Source of the DNA: JBJHDF01 sp050486405
Lineage (GTDB): Bacteria > Pseudomonadota > Gammaproteobacteria > Pseudomonadales > Cellvibrionaceae
Direction of reading: 5' to 3'
Assembly: GCA_050486405.1 (NCBI GenBank)
Contig: JBJHDF010000006.1
Span: forward strand, 1 to 64,000
DNA: 64,000 nt
The notes below the pieces were generated by a model that worked only from the letters and a program-made list of their open reading frames with translations, was not told where the DNA came from and did no database searches. Each line of letters starts with the position of its first letter. Positions within the stretch are counted from its first letter, which is position 1. Positions 22,326 to 31,362 of the stretch are shown piece after piece. A program made the translations under genes and the position numbers.

Positions 22326-24851
22326 TTAATCGCACACTATCGATGCACTGGACACCGGTGCTACTCTGACGTTGTGTAACGCCATATCCAGATTGCCATC
22401 GGTAACGACGACAAATGGAGAAATCACCATAGACAAGTCCATATCCTGATCTGCCAGACAATCCAGACTCATGGACAAGGTCTGCCACTCTGCCAACGGC
22501 AAAGCGCGGAAAGAGTCGGTGACATCCCGATAAACGCCGCAGTCGTGACCACAACGCATACCCAGACGAACCTCCTGATCGGGGGCGCGGTGAACCTGGA
22601 CATCAAAGACCAGGGCAGCGCCATCGCCGCGATAGGCGGACAGGTCAGTGCGCTGATTGGAAACAAAACCAAAATATGCCTGCCCAGCCCCCGACCATCG
22701 CACTCTGCGACTGTCTTCCTGCACAAAACGATCAACGGACTGCACGACGATATCGGATAATCTGCCGCCACTGCCGGTAACCACCAGGGCGCGATTACCG
22801 CTGTCGCCTATGGTCAGTTCCCAGGGAGACAAGGGACGATCTCTGAAGATCGCCAGCTCTTCGACTGTCTCGGTGACTCTCAGGCCGCTACTTTCCGACA
22901 GGGATTCAAGCTCTGCGTGACGGGAATAGGCCAAACCGAAGCCGTAAGGAAACAGTGGCTCGTATCCACTTTGCCCTATGTTGAGGGGCGACTGTACTGC
23001 AGTTTTAGGCCAGGAGAAGGGTAAGCGTCCGGTAAAGTCATGACCGACAGCGCCGCCAGCACTCTGAAACAGAACATCAGCCACACCCGCGCCTTCGCTA
23101 CCCGGTAGCCAGGCGACCACAAAGGCATCGGACGCGTTCAAAAAGGGGTTGACCCACAAGGCGCGACCAGTCAGAAATACCGACACCACCGGCACTCCTT
23201 GCTCGCGAAGGCCCCTAATCAGCGCCAAATCCTCAGCAGAGCGGTACTCCAGATGGCCAACGTCACCCTGCATCTCGGCGTAGGGATCCTCCCCGAACAC
23301 CACTATGGCGACATCAGGTCTTTCGTGGAAACTGCCATCTTCACTCAGTTGAGCAGTGCCGCCGGCAGATGTCACCGCATCGGCGATCCCCTGATAAATG
23401 GAGGTGGCTCCGGGGAAGTCCTCGTTGGTATTGCCCGTGCCCTGCCACGTCAAGGTCCAGCCGCCGGATTGCTTGCCGATATTGTCAGCGCCATCACCGG
23501 CAACGAGTACCCTGATATTCTTGTCCAGCGGCAGTAGCTGCTCATCGTTTTTTAGCAACACCAGGGACTCACGTACAGCCTGACGCGCAATTGCTCTGTG
23601 TTCGGGTGCGCCCAGCAGTTCACTGCGACCAGCGTAGGGCCGCTGCGAAGGCAGCCCCTTTTCGAACAGCCCGGCGCGCATTTTTACCCGCAGTATGCGC
23701 CGCACGGCGTCATCGAGACGCTCACGGGATATCTCGCCAGAGCGCACCTGAGCCAGCGTGTTGTAGTACAGCGCCTGCCATTGATCGGGCACCATAAATA
23801 TGTCTACCCCGGCATTGAATGCCTGGGCGCAACTGGCCTGCGTGCAGCCATCAATGAATTCATGACCGTTCCAGTCGCCCACGACCAGACCGTCAAAACC
23901 CATGCGCTCCTTTAGCACTTCCGTCAACAGATAGTGATGACCGTGCAGCAGGTCACCCTGCCAACTGTTGAAAGAGGCCATCACCGTCAAAACACCGGCC
24001 TCAATTGAGCTGAAGTACCCCGGGGAGTGAACGTCCCTCAGCTTCTCCTCGCTGATGGCCGCATCCGCGCGATCTATACCGTCGCGGGTGCCACCATCAC
24101 CGACGAAATGCTTGGCGGTGGCAATCACCCGATTCGCGCCCATGAAGTCATCACTGCCGGGAGCTCCCTGCAAACCGAGCACCGCTTCAGCACCCATGAC
24201 TTTAACCAGCGCCGGGTCCTCCGAGTAAGCCTCGTAGGTACGCCCCCAGCGACTATCCCTGGCCACAGCCAGGGTGGGCGAGAAATTCCAGTCTATGCCG
24301 GTGACCGCCACCTCAAGCGCCGTAGCGGCGTTGATACGCCGGATCAGCTCCGGATTATTAGTGGCGCCCAGGCCGATATTGTGTGGAAAAATAGTGGCGC
24401 CAACTACGTTATTGTGGCCATGCACGGCGTCTGTACCCCACATGAGCGGAATAGCCACACCACCTTCGCTAGTGTCCATGGAGGCCAGATAAAAAGCATC
24501 CGCCAGGGCGAGCCAATCCTCAACCGGGGCGTGTTTGTTTTCGTTGGGATAGGAGCCTCCGCCGTTGAGTATGCTGCCTATGTGATACTCGCGAATCTGC
24601 TCAGCTGTGATATTGCGCAATTCCGGTTGAATGACCTGCCCAACCTTCTGCTCGAGAGTCATGTCAGCCAACAGCCGGTCTATGCGGGCCTCCATGGCCG
24701 GATCCTGCGCAAAGGGGCTCTGCAGTACTGGCCACAGGGATGCATCACGCTCGGGGCCAGGGTCGACAGGCGCGGCCGCTTCACAGCCGGCAAGCACAGA
24801 CAACAGGACCGACAGAGCCACCCACTCGCAACACTTGGACAATTTAGTCAT
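22326..24851 (-). CDS. GH3 exo-beta-glucanase/beta-glucosidase lipoprotein, ExoP type
   Basis: Predicted to release glucose from beta-1,3 or mixed beta-glucan ends. 841 residues from the ATG at 24851 (an ATG at 24881 adds ten). Lipobox VLAGC near residue 22. The GH3 N-terminal barrel (~55-400) shows PLMWGTDAVHGHNNV, RDSRWGRTYEAYSED, ATAKHFVGDGGT and the nucleophile Asp326 in LVVGDWNGHEF. The second domain (~430-650) has ESLVLLKNDEQLLPL and VVVFGEDPYAE. The C-terminal ~180 residues are a beta domain as in Pseudoalteromonas ExoP. Unlike the other GH3 here it lacks an FnIII-like end. It leads a two-gene unit with GH16C. Confidence 0.93.
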   Translation of the reverse strand: MTKLSKCCEWVALSVLLSVLAGCEAAAPVDPGPERDASLWPVLQSPFAQDPAMEARIDRLLADMTLEQKVGQVIQPELRNITAEQIREYHIGSILNGGGSYPNENKHAPVEDWLALADAFYLASMDTSEGGVAIPLMWGTDAVHGHNNVVGATIFPHNIGLGATNNPELIRRINAATALEVAVTGIDWNFSPTLAVARDSRWGRTYEAYSEDPALVKVMGAEAVLGLQGAPGSDDFMGANRVIATAKHFVGDGGTRDGIDRADAAISEEKLRDVHSPGYFSSIEAGVLTVMASFNSWQGDLLHGHHYLLTEVLKERMGFDGLVVGDWNGHEFIDGCTQASCAQAFNAGVDIFMVPDQWQALYYNTLAQVRSGEISRERLDDAVRRILRVKMRAGLFEKGLPSQRPYAGRSELLGAPEHRAIARQAVRESLVLLKNDEQLLPLDKNIRVLVAGDGADNIGKQSGGWTLTWQGTGNTNEDFPGATSIYQGIADAVTSAGGTAQLSEDGSFHERPDVAIVVFGEDPYAEMQGDVGHLEYRSAEDLALIRGLREQGVPVVSVFLTGRALWVNPFLNASDAFVVAWLPGSEGAGVADVLFQSAGGAVGHDFTGRLPFSWPKTAVQSPLNIGQSGYEPLFPYGFGLAYSRHAELESLSESSGLRVTETVEELAIFRDRPLSPWELTIGDSGNRALVVTGSGGRLSDIVVQSVDRFVQEDSRRVRWSGAGQAYFGFVSNQRTDLSAYRGDGAALVFDVQVHRAPDQEVRLGMRCGHDCGVYRDVTDSFRALPLAEWQTLSMSLDCLADQDMDLSMVISPFVVVTDGNLDMALHNVRVAPVSSASIVCD

Positions 24852-25013
24852 CCCGAACCTCTGTAAACCGCCTTGTTGCACTGAATTCTGGAATTCTGCA
24901 ATTTATTTATTTAATTCCCCTGATCTTCACCTTACGCGATCGGAGGCCGGCAGATTGCAGCACGCCGCCAGGGGCCAAGGATAAAGTCACCCAAACCACA
25001 TCCCCATCTCTGG

Positions 25014-25057
25014 GAAAAAATCCCCGAAGTACCCTGCGCAGGCAGGGACTTTCGGGG
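25014..25057 (-). terminator. Rho-independent terminator of the halogenase operon
   Basis: Minus strand: CCCCGAAAGTCCCTGCC pairs with GCAGGGTACTTCGGGG (25057-25022), followed by ATTTTTTT. It closes the operon ending with the halogenase at 25224 and precedes the GH3 gene, whose promoter should lie in 24852-25013. Confidence 0.88.
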
Positions 25058-25135
25058 TTAAAGGGTTGACTCTTGCAATAAGGAAGCTAAGGGCACTTCC
25101 AAGTACATATCCTGCAGAAAAGTGGAATCATGTGT

Positions 25136-25198
25136 CGTCCCACTTTAGCGATGAACTTAATGTGGACTGCGTCACTTTTGTGAGGGTAAAGCGGGACG
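25136..25198. promoter_or_regulatory. Candidate regulator site: inverted CGTCCCACTTTAGCG motif
   Basis: CGTCCCACTTTAGCG (25136-25150) faces GTAAAGCGGGACG (25186-25198), a near reverse complement. The core CCACTTTAGCG recurs at 37287-37297 and as CGCTAAAGTGG at 46666-46676, both in intergenic parts of the glucan locus. It may bind one of the AraC regulators. Against this, the terminator at 25014-25057 lies between it and the GH3 start. Confidence 0.45.
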
Positions 25199-25223
25199 GA
25201 AGTGAGCTGCGAGGGGAGGGGTG

Positions 25224-26780
25224 CTAACCGGCGCGCCGGACAAAGGCTCCGATTTGCTCGATAAGCGCCCGGTTGTCGGGCAGGATTTTGAGGTAACCGT
25301 CTATCATTTTTTGGGTGTTTTCGAACTGCGCCCGGGCCCTGGCAGCCTCCTTTCCAGCCCGCGCACCATCAACCCCGGCACTGCGAAACCCCATGCCATA
25401 GAGCACATAAAGGTAACTGGCAGCCGGGAAGACTTCGTCGTAGTGGAAAAAGTCGTTGCGACTGGGCGGCCTCAGGCCCCAGACTTCCAGCATGGACGAC
25501 AGGGAATCTTCGATACTGACATCATTCTTATTATCCATCCAGTAGGACGAGGATCTCTTGCTGAGCACATAATGTAGTTTGAGAAAGTCGATAATCCGGG
25601 ACCAGCGATACTGAAAGCGCTCATTAAAGCGGTTTTCCACCACCGCCATGGTCTTTCTGGTCATGGGCAACTCGTCGCTGATCATTTTCGCGGACAGCTC
25701 CACCAACGCCAGTGCCGAGGCCTCCAGAGGCTCCAGAAAGCCCGATGACATACCCACCGCCACGCAGTTGCGGTGCCAAAACTTCGCCCTGTGCCCCGGC
25801 TCAAAAGTGATGCTACGGGGCTCGATAAGGGACAATGTCTGTGGCGGCAAGGACTGCGCCAGATAGCGCCGCAGCGCTTCCTCAGCGGCCATATCCTCGC
25901 AATAGGCGCCGGAATAGACGTAACCTACGCCCCGCCTGGATGGCAGGCCAATATCCCAGATCCAACCCACCTCCTGAGCTGTCGACAGGGTTGCTGAGGC
26001 GATGGGGGCATCGGCCTGTGGATAAGGCACCTGAACAGCCAGGGCGCGATCATTGAAGAGGACGTCTTTTTTGCTGACAAAGGGAATACCATAGTGCTCG
26101 CCCAATAGCAGCGCTTTCATTCCCGAGCAATCAATAAAAAGGTCGCCCGACAGCAAGCCATTCTGCTTGGTGGACAGGGAGGCGATGTCGCCATTGGCAG
26201 CCTCGTTGATGGCAATTACATGATCCTTGATATAGCTCACTCCCAGCTTGGTAACACAATGCTTTTTCAGTAACTCGCTGAACAAGCCGGCATTCAAGTG
26301 GTAACCATAATTCATGATGCCTTCGTAGTCCGGGGTCGAAGCCTGCTTGGGCGCCCGGCCACGCTCACACAGCGGTGGTTGAGCACTAACTACATCGGCA
26401 AACGCCCTTTTGGTATCCAGCGTCAACCAGGCGTCTCCCACGGAAAACTCAAAGTACCCCTCGGGCAACATAAACGGATGATAATACTGGTCGCCGGGAG
26501 CACCGTCCTTCCAACCAATAAACTTGGAGCCCTGCTTGAACGAGGCGTCACAACCCGCTATAAACTCGGCCTCGGACAAGCCAATGCGTCGCAAGGTCTC
26601 GCGCATACTGGGCCAGGTACCTTCGCCCACACCTATCGTGGCCACATCGGGGGATTCGATCAGCGTAACCCTCACGCCAGCGGACGACCTGCACGAGTGA
26701 TCGGCGGCAATCAAGCCCGCAGTGATCCATCCGGCCGACCCTCCACCAACGACTACAATATGCTCGATACGCTCATTCAT
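25224..26780 (-). CDS. Flavin-dependent (tryptophan) halogenase homologue, divergent (FDH-C)
   Basis: FAD-binding protein of the tryptophan 7-halogenase family, 518 residues from the ATG at 26780; the ORF extends to 26876 without family resemblance. The FAD motif is VVVGGGSAGW (residues 9-18). The catalytic Lys is Lys82 in SFKQGSKFIGW, and GFLEPLEAS holds the partner Glu. The halogenase signature W-x-W-x-I-P reads WIWDIGL, so the Pro is replaced by Gly. It is the last gene of the operon. Reduced flavin would come from a separate reductase, none of which is seen nearby. The substrate is unknown. The changed motif allows a monooxygenase or altered halogenase activity, so the name states family, not reaction. 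Confidence 0.85.
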   Translation of the reverse strand: MNERIEHIVVVGGGSAGWITAGLIAADHSCRSSAGVRVTLIESPDVATIGVGEGTWPSMRETLRRIGLSEAEFIAGCDASFKQGSKFIGWKDGAPGDQYYHPFMLPEGYFEFSVGDAWLTLDTKRAFADVVSAQPPLCERGRAPKQASTPDYEGIMNYGYHLNAGLFSELLKKHCVTKLGVSYIKDHVIAINEAANGDIASLSTKQNGLLSGDLFIDCSGMKALLLGEHYGIPFVSKKDVLFNDRALAVQVPYPQADAPIASATLSTAQEVGWIWDIGLPSRRGVGYVYSGAYCEDMAAEEALRRYLAQSLPPQTLSLIEPRSITFEPGHRAKFWHRNCVAVGMSSGFLEPLEASALALVELSAKMISDELPMTRKTMAVVENRFNERFQYRWSRIIDFLKLHYVLSKRSSSYWMDNKNDVSIEDSLSSMLEVWGLRPPSRNDFFHYDEVFPAASYLYVLYGMGFRSAGVDGARAGKEAARARAQFENTQKMIDGYLKILPDNRALIEQIGAFVRRAG

Positions 26781-26799
26781 GGTCGCGACCTGGCTAGGT

Positions 26800-27507
26800 T
26801 TACACAAATTCAACAAACACGTTAGCGGTGAGACGACCTGTCTCGGGGCTGTCATCCAAATCCCTTTCCGGATCAATCAACCCGGAATGCAACAAATTGC
26901 CCGGGTAAACCAGCAAGCGATTTCTCTTGTGATCGACGCTTTCAATCATCTCGAAATGCTCGTCGCTGCCGTCCACATAACGACTTTCAGGGGGGCCATG
27001 CTCCCGCATAAAGCTTTGCGCCGAGCGAATGTACGTGGGCAAACGGGCGGAGGTTATCCGTTCAAAGCCGGTTGGCCTATGACGGAAAAAACCGGTGCCC
27101 CCGAACACCCGCTTACTCATATACAGTAACAGTGCGAAAAAACGCGGTTGGTTGCTGTCAAAGTGAGGAAGTCTTTGCAGCGTGTGTAATTCTTCAGGTG
27201 GCGTGGCAACCAGGGAAAACGACTGCTCGATACAATGAGGATGCAGATAATCGGGTATCTGATATGCACTGCGCAACTCTGGCATTACCGTATCCAATAA
27301 CGTCTGCGACAACTCTTCCGGCGCACTGGCTTTTACACCCGGGTAGGAATCGCTGGCGACTGAATGAAACTCACAATGCTGCGCGGCGTACTGTTCCAGT
27401 TCGCCGCAATTGTCGAGCACGCGATCAGCCACGACCACCGGAGTACACTCCTGACCGACGCTCAATACCTCAATTTCCAAACTTGGACTTGCAATCAGGT
27501 TGTCCAT
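26800..27507 (-). CDS. DUF6445-family protein, 2-oxoglutarate/Fe(II) oxygenase-like (copy B)
   Basis: About 235 residues from the ATG at 27507, preceded by CAAGGAAT; a GTG at 27522 is possible. The protein has the facial-triad pattern of 2-oxoglutarate/iron oxygenases: HxD in LPHFDS (about residues 115-117), His in YPGNLLHSG (~207) and Arg in TGRLTANVF (~225), the Arg fitting 2-oxoglutarate binding. No signal peptide, so cytoplasmic. It sits between two halogenase homologues with gaps of 19 and about 40 bases. It is a paralogue of the gene at 29100-29804. Family assignment is from memory; the metal-ligand reading is direct. Substrate unknown, perhaps the same molecule the halogenases act on. 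Confidence 0.78.
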   Translation of the reverse strand: MDNLIASPSLEIEVLSVGQECTPVVVADRVLDNCGELEQYAAQHCEFHSVASDSYPGVKASAPEELSQTLLDTVMPELRSAYQIPDYLHPHCIEQSFSLVATPPEELHTLQRLPHFDSNQPRFFALLLYMSKRVFGGTGFFRHRPTGFERITSARLPTYIRSAQSFMREHGPPESRYVDGSDEHFEMIESVDHKRNRLLVYPGNLLHSGLIDPERDLDDSPETGRLTANVFVEFV

Positions 27508-27549
27508 ATTCCTTGTCTGCACCCCTCACTTTCATAGCAACCCGGCAGC

Positions 27550-29052
27550 TCATACCGCTTCCTGAACCATGCCAGAGCGACAATAATAGTTAATAAAGTC
27601 AACGTGTTTAGGCAGCGTCTTGACTTCCCGCATGACTCTATCCTGACAACTTTTGAGAAACTCTTTCAGTTCGTCGTCGTTCATTTCATCGGTGACAGGA
27701 TGAAAGGTTTTTGGATACAAACCCTGGCCAATCATAACCTGGATCCAGGATTCAGACCCAAACAGCTCGTCGCTTTTTTTGAATATCCTGGCGGTTTCGC
27801 TGAACAGTTCGATCCTTCTTTGCAAACTATCCGGCACCGGCATGGTGCGACAGTAATTCCAGAAGTCGCTATCGTTTCTCTCGGTAACCTTGTAATGCAG
27901 AATAATAAAGTCGCGGACATTGTCGACTTCTGTGCGCATCTGACGATTAAACTCGTCCACATCAATTTGCCGCACACCCGACGTCGGGAAGAAGCGGATA
28001 AGGTGAGTCGCGGCGCGCTGAATCAAATGAATACTGGTTGACTCCAAGGGCTCAAGAAAACCACTGGACAACCCTATAGCGATGCAGTTCTTTTGCCAGT
28101 GCTGCGCCCGAGTTCCGGTGAGAAAACGAATGGGCTTTGGCTCAGTAATCGTCGAACCTTCCAGGTTCGACAGCAGTAGGTTTCGGGCATCGTCGTCATT
28201 CTGAAAACGGCTGCTGTACACCAAACCATTGCCAACGCGGTGCTGCAGCGGTATCCGCCACTGCCAACCGCTCTTATGCGCTATAGATCGAGTGTAGGGA
28301 ATCGGATCGGATACTGACTCAGTCTGCACAGCCAAGGCGCGATCACAGGGCAGCCAGTGACTCCAGTCGACGTATTCGGTCTTCAGCGCCTCGCCAAGCA
28401 ACAACGCTCTAAAACCGGTGCAATCAACGAACAGGTCGGCCTCAACCATCTGGCCACTTGCCAGTGTCAAGGACTCGATAAAACCATCACTTTGACGAAG
28501 ATTGACGGACGCAATGGTTCCCTCTTGCCGCCGCACCCCCTTCCCCTCGCTGTAGCTGCGCAGCATACGGGCATAGAGCCCGGCATCAAGATGATAGGCG
28601 TAACTCAGGCCGTTGCGCGGCAATACCGCAAACTTGCCCTCACGGGCAGCCAAATGTTCGGTACAGTAATCACCATAGTCCACGGCAACCCCGCGCGCCC
28701 TTCCCGCCAACCAATAGTTGAAAAAAGGGCAAACCCAGTCATCCCGGCCGGCGTAGCCAAACGAATGAATATAGCGGGTATTTATGTCGCGCCAGTTTTC
28801 AAAGGCAATTCCCAATTTGAACGTGGCGTTGGTAGCGGCCATAAATTCCTTCTCACTGACATCCAGCATCTCATGCAGGGTCAGCAGTGGTGGTATGGTC
28901 GCCTCACCAACGCCCACGGTGGGAATGGCGTCGGATTCAATCAGCGTGATATCCAGGGATTTTCCCATCACTTTGGACAGCAAGGCTGCCGTAATCCAAC
29001 CTGCAGTACCCCCACCGGCAATTACAACCTTTTTAACTTTCTCGTTTTCCAA
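27550..29052 (-). CDS. Flavin-dependent (tryptophan) halogenase homologue (FDH-B)
   Basis: 500 residues. FAD loop VVIAGGGTAGW (about 9-19), catalytic Lys79 in NATFKLGIAFENW, the halogenase signature W-x-W-x-I-P as GWQWRIPL, and GLSSGFLEPLESTSIHLI with the catalytic Glu-Ser pair. All residues expected for halide oxidation and HOX transfer are present. The start is a TTG at 29052, nine residues before the FAD motif, with a G-rich site upstream; no ATG is suitable. The operon position between two DUF6445 genes suggests a joint role. Homologues from receptor-linked clusters in other bacteria brominate indoles in vitro, but their natural substrate is unsettled. Confidence 0.9.
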   Translation of the reverse strand: MENEKVKKVVIAGGGTAGWITAALLSKVMGKSLDITLIESDAIPTVGVGEATIPPLLTLHEMLDVSEKEFMAATNATFKLGIAFENWRDINTRYIHSFGYAGRDDWVCPFFNYWLAGRARGVAVDYGDYCTEHLAAREGKFAVLPRNGLSYAYHLDAGLYARMLRSYSEGKGVRRQEGTIASVNLRQSDGFIESLTLASGQMVEADLFVDCTGFRALLLGEALKTEYVDWSHWLPCDRALAVQTESVSDPIPYTRSIAHKSGWQWRIPLQHRVGNGLVYSSRFQNDDDARNLLLSNLEGSTITEPKPIRFLTGTRAQHWQKNCIAIGLSSGFLEPLESTSIHLIQRAATHLIRFFPTSGVRQIDVDEFNRQMRTEVDNVRDFIILHYKVTERNDSDFWNYCRTMPVPDSLQRRIELFSETARIFKKSDELFGSESWIQVMIGQGLYPKTFHPVTDEMNDDELKEFLKSCQDRVMREVKTLPKHVDFINYYCRSGMVQEAV

Positions 29053-29099
29053 ATTTTACCCCCAGCACAATTTGCTGTGCAGTTGTACGTTGTGCAACC

Positions 29100-29804
29100 T
29101 CATTCGTAGCGCACGAAGACATTGGCCGTCAGTCTGCCGGATACCGGACTCGGATCAATATCCTTGTCTTTATTGACAATAGTGGAGTGCAGCATATTGC
29201 CAGGATATATTACTAACCTATTTGCCTTATACGGTATTCGATAGTAAAGGCGGAACTGGCCGTCGTCTTCAGTGATATAACTCCGCCTGGGTGGCCCATG
29301 CAAATCAAAATAGTGCTGCATACTGCGAAAATACGATTCTTCCCTATCTGGATGAACTCGACAGAATCCAGTTGGCTGGTGCATAAACAGACCCGTATCA
29401 CCATGTTCACCCGGAGCCAGATAATGCAATACCGCAAAAAAATACGGATCACAGGTATCAAAGTGCGGGATACACTGCATGGGTGTCAGTTCCCGTTCAG
29501 GCAGAGTAATCAGCGAATAACACGCCTGCGTGGGCCTGAGCACTTTGTTATTGGGAATTCCATAGATCGAATACAACTGTCGATATACAGGCTGCAGCAC
29601 CTCCAAAACATATTCGGCCGACAATGGTGCCCTGATACCAGGGTACATATACTTGTCTTCGTTCTTAAATCCGGCTGTTAGCGCTTCCGCGCACAACCTG
29701 GCACCACCATCGGTGGCGATATCGTCCAACACCACGATGGGCACATCCTCCGGTCCCACTCTGGCTACTCGTATATTGGGTTTCGGATCAATGGAATAGT
29801 GCAT
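29100..29804 (-). CDS. DUF6445-family protein, 2-oxoglutarate/Fe(II) oxygenase-like (copy A)
   Basis: 234 residues. Likely iron ligands are His114 and Asp116 in IPHFDTCDP and His206 in YPGNMLHST, with Arg224 in SGRLTANVF as the 2-oxoglutarate contact. It shares the HFD...GDTG/GGTG-F-x-H-x-PTGF...YPGN-LH...GRLTANVFV order with copy B, so the two are paralogues, well diverged elsewhere. No signal peptide. It lies 24 bases after FDH-A and 47 before FDH-B, so each DUF6445 gene follows a halogenase gene. The repeating halogenase/DUF6445 order suggests duplication of a two-gene unit. Confidence 0.8.
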   Translation of the reverse strand: MHYSIDPKPNIRVARVGPEDVPIVVLDDIATDGGARLCAEALTAGFKNEDKYMYPGIRAPLSAEYVLEVLQPVYRQLYSIYGIPNNKVLRPTQACYSLITLPERELTPMQCIPHFDTCDPYFFAVLHYLAPGEHGDTGLFMHQPTGFCRVHPDREESYFRSMQHYFDLHGPPRRSYITEDDGQFRLYYRIPYKANRLVIYPGNMLHSTIVNKDKDIDPSPVSGRLTANVFVRYE

Positions 29805-29828
29805 TTCCGACCACGTATAGACCAGTAA

Positions 29829-31349
29829 TTATTGTGCCATTGCTCGTGGCTGATCGGCGTCAACATCAGATTTGCAATAGCGCTGAATAAAATCCACATG
29901 ATCAGGCCACTGTGCCACAGCACCTTCAATTGAGCCTTTTATCCCGTCGAGAAATTGCCTCAACTCATTGTCACTCATCATATCCACTATCGGGTGATAC
30001 TGGCTTGGCACCATTCCCTGCCCCATCAACACCTGTACCCAGGAGCTGACGCTGAAAAGCTCCTCATCGTGCTTATAGACTCGACCACTGGTTTTAAACA
30101 ACTCAAGCCGGTGAGTTAAGGATTCAGGAATGGACATGGATTGGCAGTAGCGCCAAAAATCAGTATCCGACCGCTCAGTAACATGATAGTGAGCAATGAT
30201 GAAATCGCGAATATTCTCTATTTCGAACCGGGTTTGATTATTGAATTCATCTATGTCGCATTGAGAAATCCGAACCAGAGGAAACAATTGCAACAAACGC
30301 AGCACGCCGCGCTGAATCAGATGAATACTGGTGGACTCCAGGGGTTCAATAAAACCACTGCTCAGCCCCAAAGCAACGCAATTCTTGTTCCAGTGTTTAC
30401 TCCTGGTGCCGGTAGTAAATTTTATTACTCTCGGTTCATTGATGGCTTGCCCTGCAACATTGCTCCGCAGTAACTTGATTGCATCGTCGTCGGACATATA
30501 GCGGCTGCTGTATACCAGCCCATTACCGGTGCGGGACTGCAGCGGAATGCGCCACTGCCAGCCGCAACCATGTGCGATGGAGCGGGTATATGGCAAAGGT
30601 TTGTCTTTTTCCGCAGTCTGCATGGCAATAGCGCTGTCCATGGGCAACCAGTGCGACCAGTCTTCGTACCCCGTTTGCAGTGCGCCTTCGATCAACAGCG
30701 CCCTGAAGCCCGTACAATCGATAAAGAGGTCGCCCTCTATGCGGGCACCGCTGTCCAACTCCAGATATTGGATGTAGCCATTGTCTTCACGCAGTTTCAC
30801 ATTGGCGATTTTACCCTCGACGCGCCGTGCGCCATACTTCTCTGCCATGCGACGCAAATAGGCGGCATAACGAGTAGCGTCAAGGTGATAGGCATGATTT
30901 CTCGGCTGCTTCGGTATCACCGCAAAGCGACCCCGTCGCGCCGCCAGGTGTTCCCTGCAGTAGTCACCGATATCGTCGCTGTAGCCCTTGTCCAGCCCCT
31001 TTCGCCAAAAGTGGTGAAAATGCGCGGCCCAGCAGTCCTGCCCTATAAGACCAAAGGAGTGAATATAGTCCTTACCAACATCCCGCCAATTCTCAAAGGA
31101 GATTCCCAACTTGAAGGTGGCGTTGGTGGCCGCCATGATTTCCGGCTCGTCGATGCCCATCAAGCGGTGCAATATGTGCAAGGTGGGAATTGTCGCCTCA
31201 CCCACACCTATGGTGCCAATGGCGTCGGACTCCACCAGAGTGACCTGCAGATGCTTGCCTATCAGCCTGGCAATTGCCGCAGCCGCCATCCAGCCGGCAG
31301 TACCGCCACCGGCAATGACGACCTTCGTAATTCGCTGGGATGGATTCAA
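29829..31349 (-). CDS. Flavin-dependent (tryptophan) halogenase homologue (FDH-A)
   Basis: 506 residues. FAD motif VVIAGGGTAGW (10-20), catalytic Lys80 in NATFKLGISFENW, signature WQWRIP (264-269), and SSGFIEPLESTS with the Glu338-Ser339 pair matching the catalytic Glu/Ser of PrnA-type enzymes. The start is a TTG at 31349 with GAGGTGATCA ahead, a good ribosome site. It is closest to FDH-B, with long identical blocks around the FAD, YTRSIAH and EPLESTSIHLIQR regions, and more distant from FDH-C. It is preceded by the cupin_8 gene (gap 13 bases), so it is in the same transcript. Substrate unknown. Confidence 0.9.
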   Translation of the reverse strand: MNPSQRITKVVIAGGGTAGWMAAAAIARLIGKHLQVTLVESDAIGTIGVGEATIPTLHILHRLMGIDEPEIMAATNATFKLGISFENWRDVGKDYIHSFGLIGQDCWAAHFHHFWRKGLDKGYSDDIGDYCREHLAARRGRFAVIPKQPRNHAYHLDATRYAAYLRRMAEKYGARRVEGKIANVKLREDNGYIQYLELDSGARIEGDLFIDCTGFRALLIEGALQTGYEDWSHWLPMDSAIAMQTAEKDKPLPYTRSIAHGCGWQWRIPLQSRTGNGLVYSSRYMSDDDAIKLLRSNVAGQAINEPRVIKFTTGTRSKHWNKNCVALGLSSGFIEPLESTSIHLIQRGVLRLLQLFPLVRISQCDIDEFNNQTRFEIENIRDFIIAHYHVTERSDTDFWRYCQSMSIPESLTHRLELFKTSGRVYKHDEELFSVSSWVQVLMGQGMVPSQYHPIVDMMSDNELRQFLDGIKGSIEGAVAQWPDHVDFIQRYCKSDVDADQPRAMAQ

Positions 31350-31362
31350 ATGATCACCTCAT

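Noticed and set aside
25224..31349. Halogenated-antibiotic biosynthetic cluster
   Set aside because: No NRPS, PKS, tailoring or export genes; halogenases sit with a receptor and glucanases.
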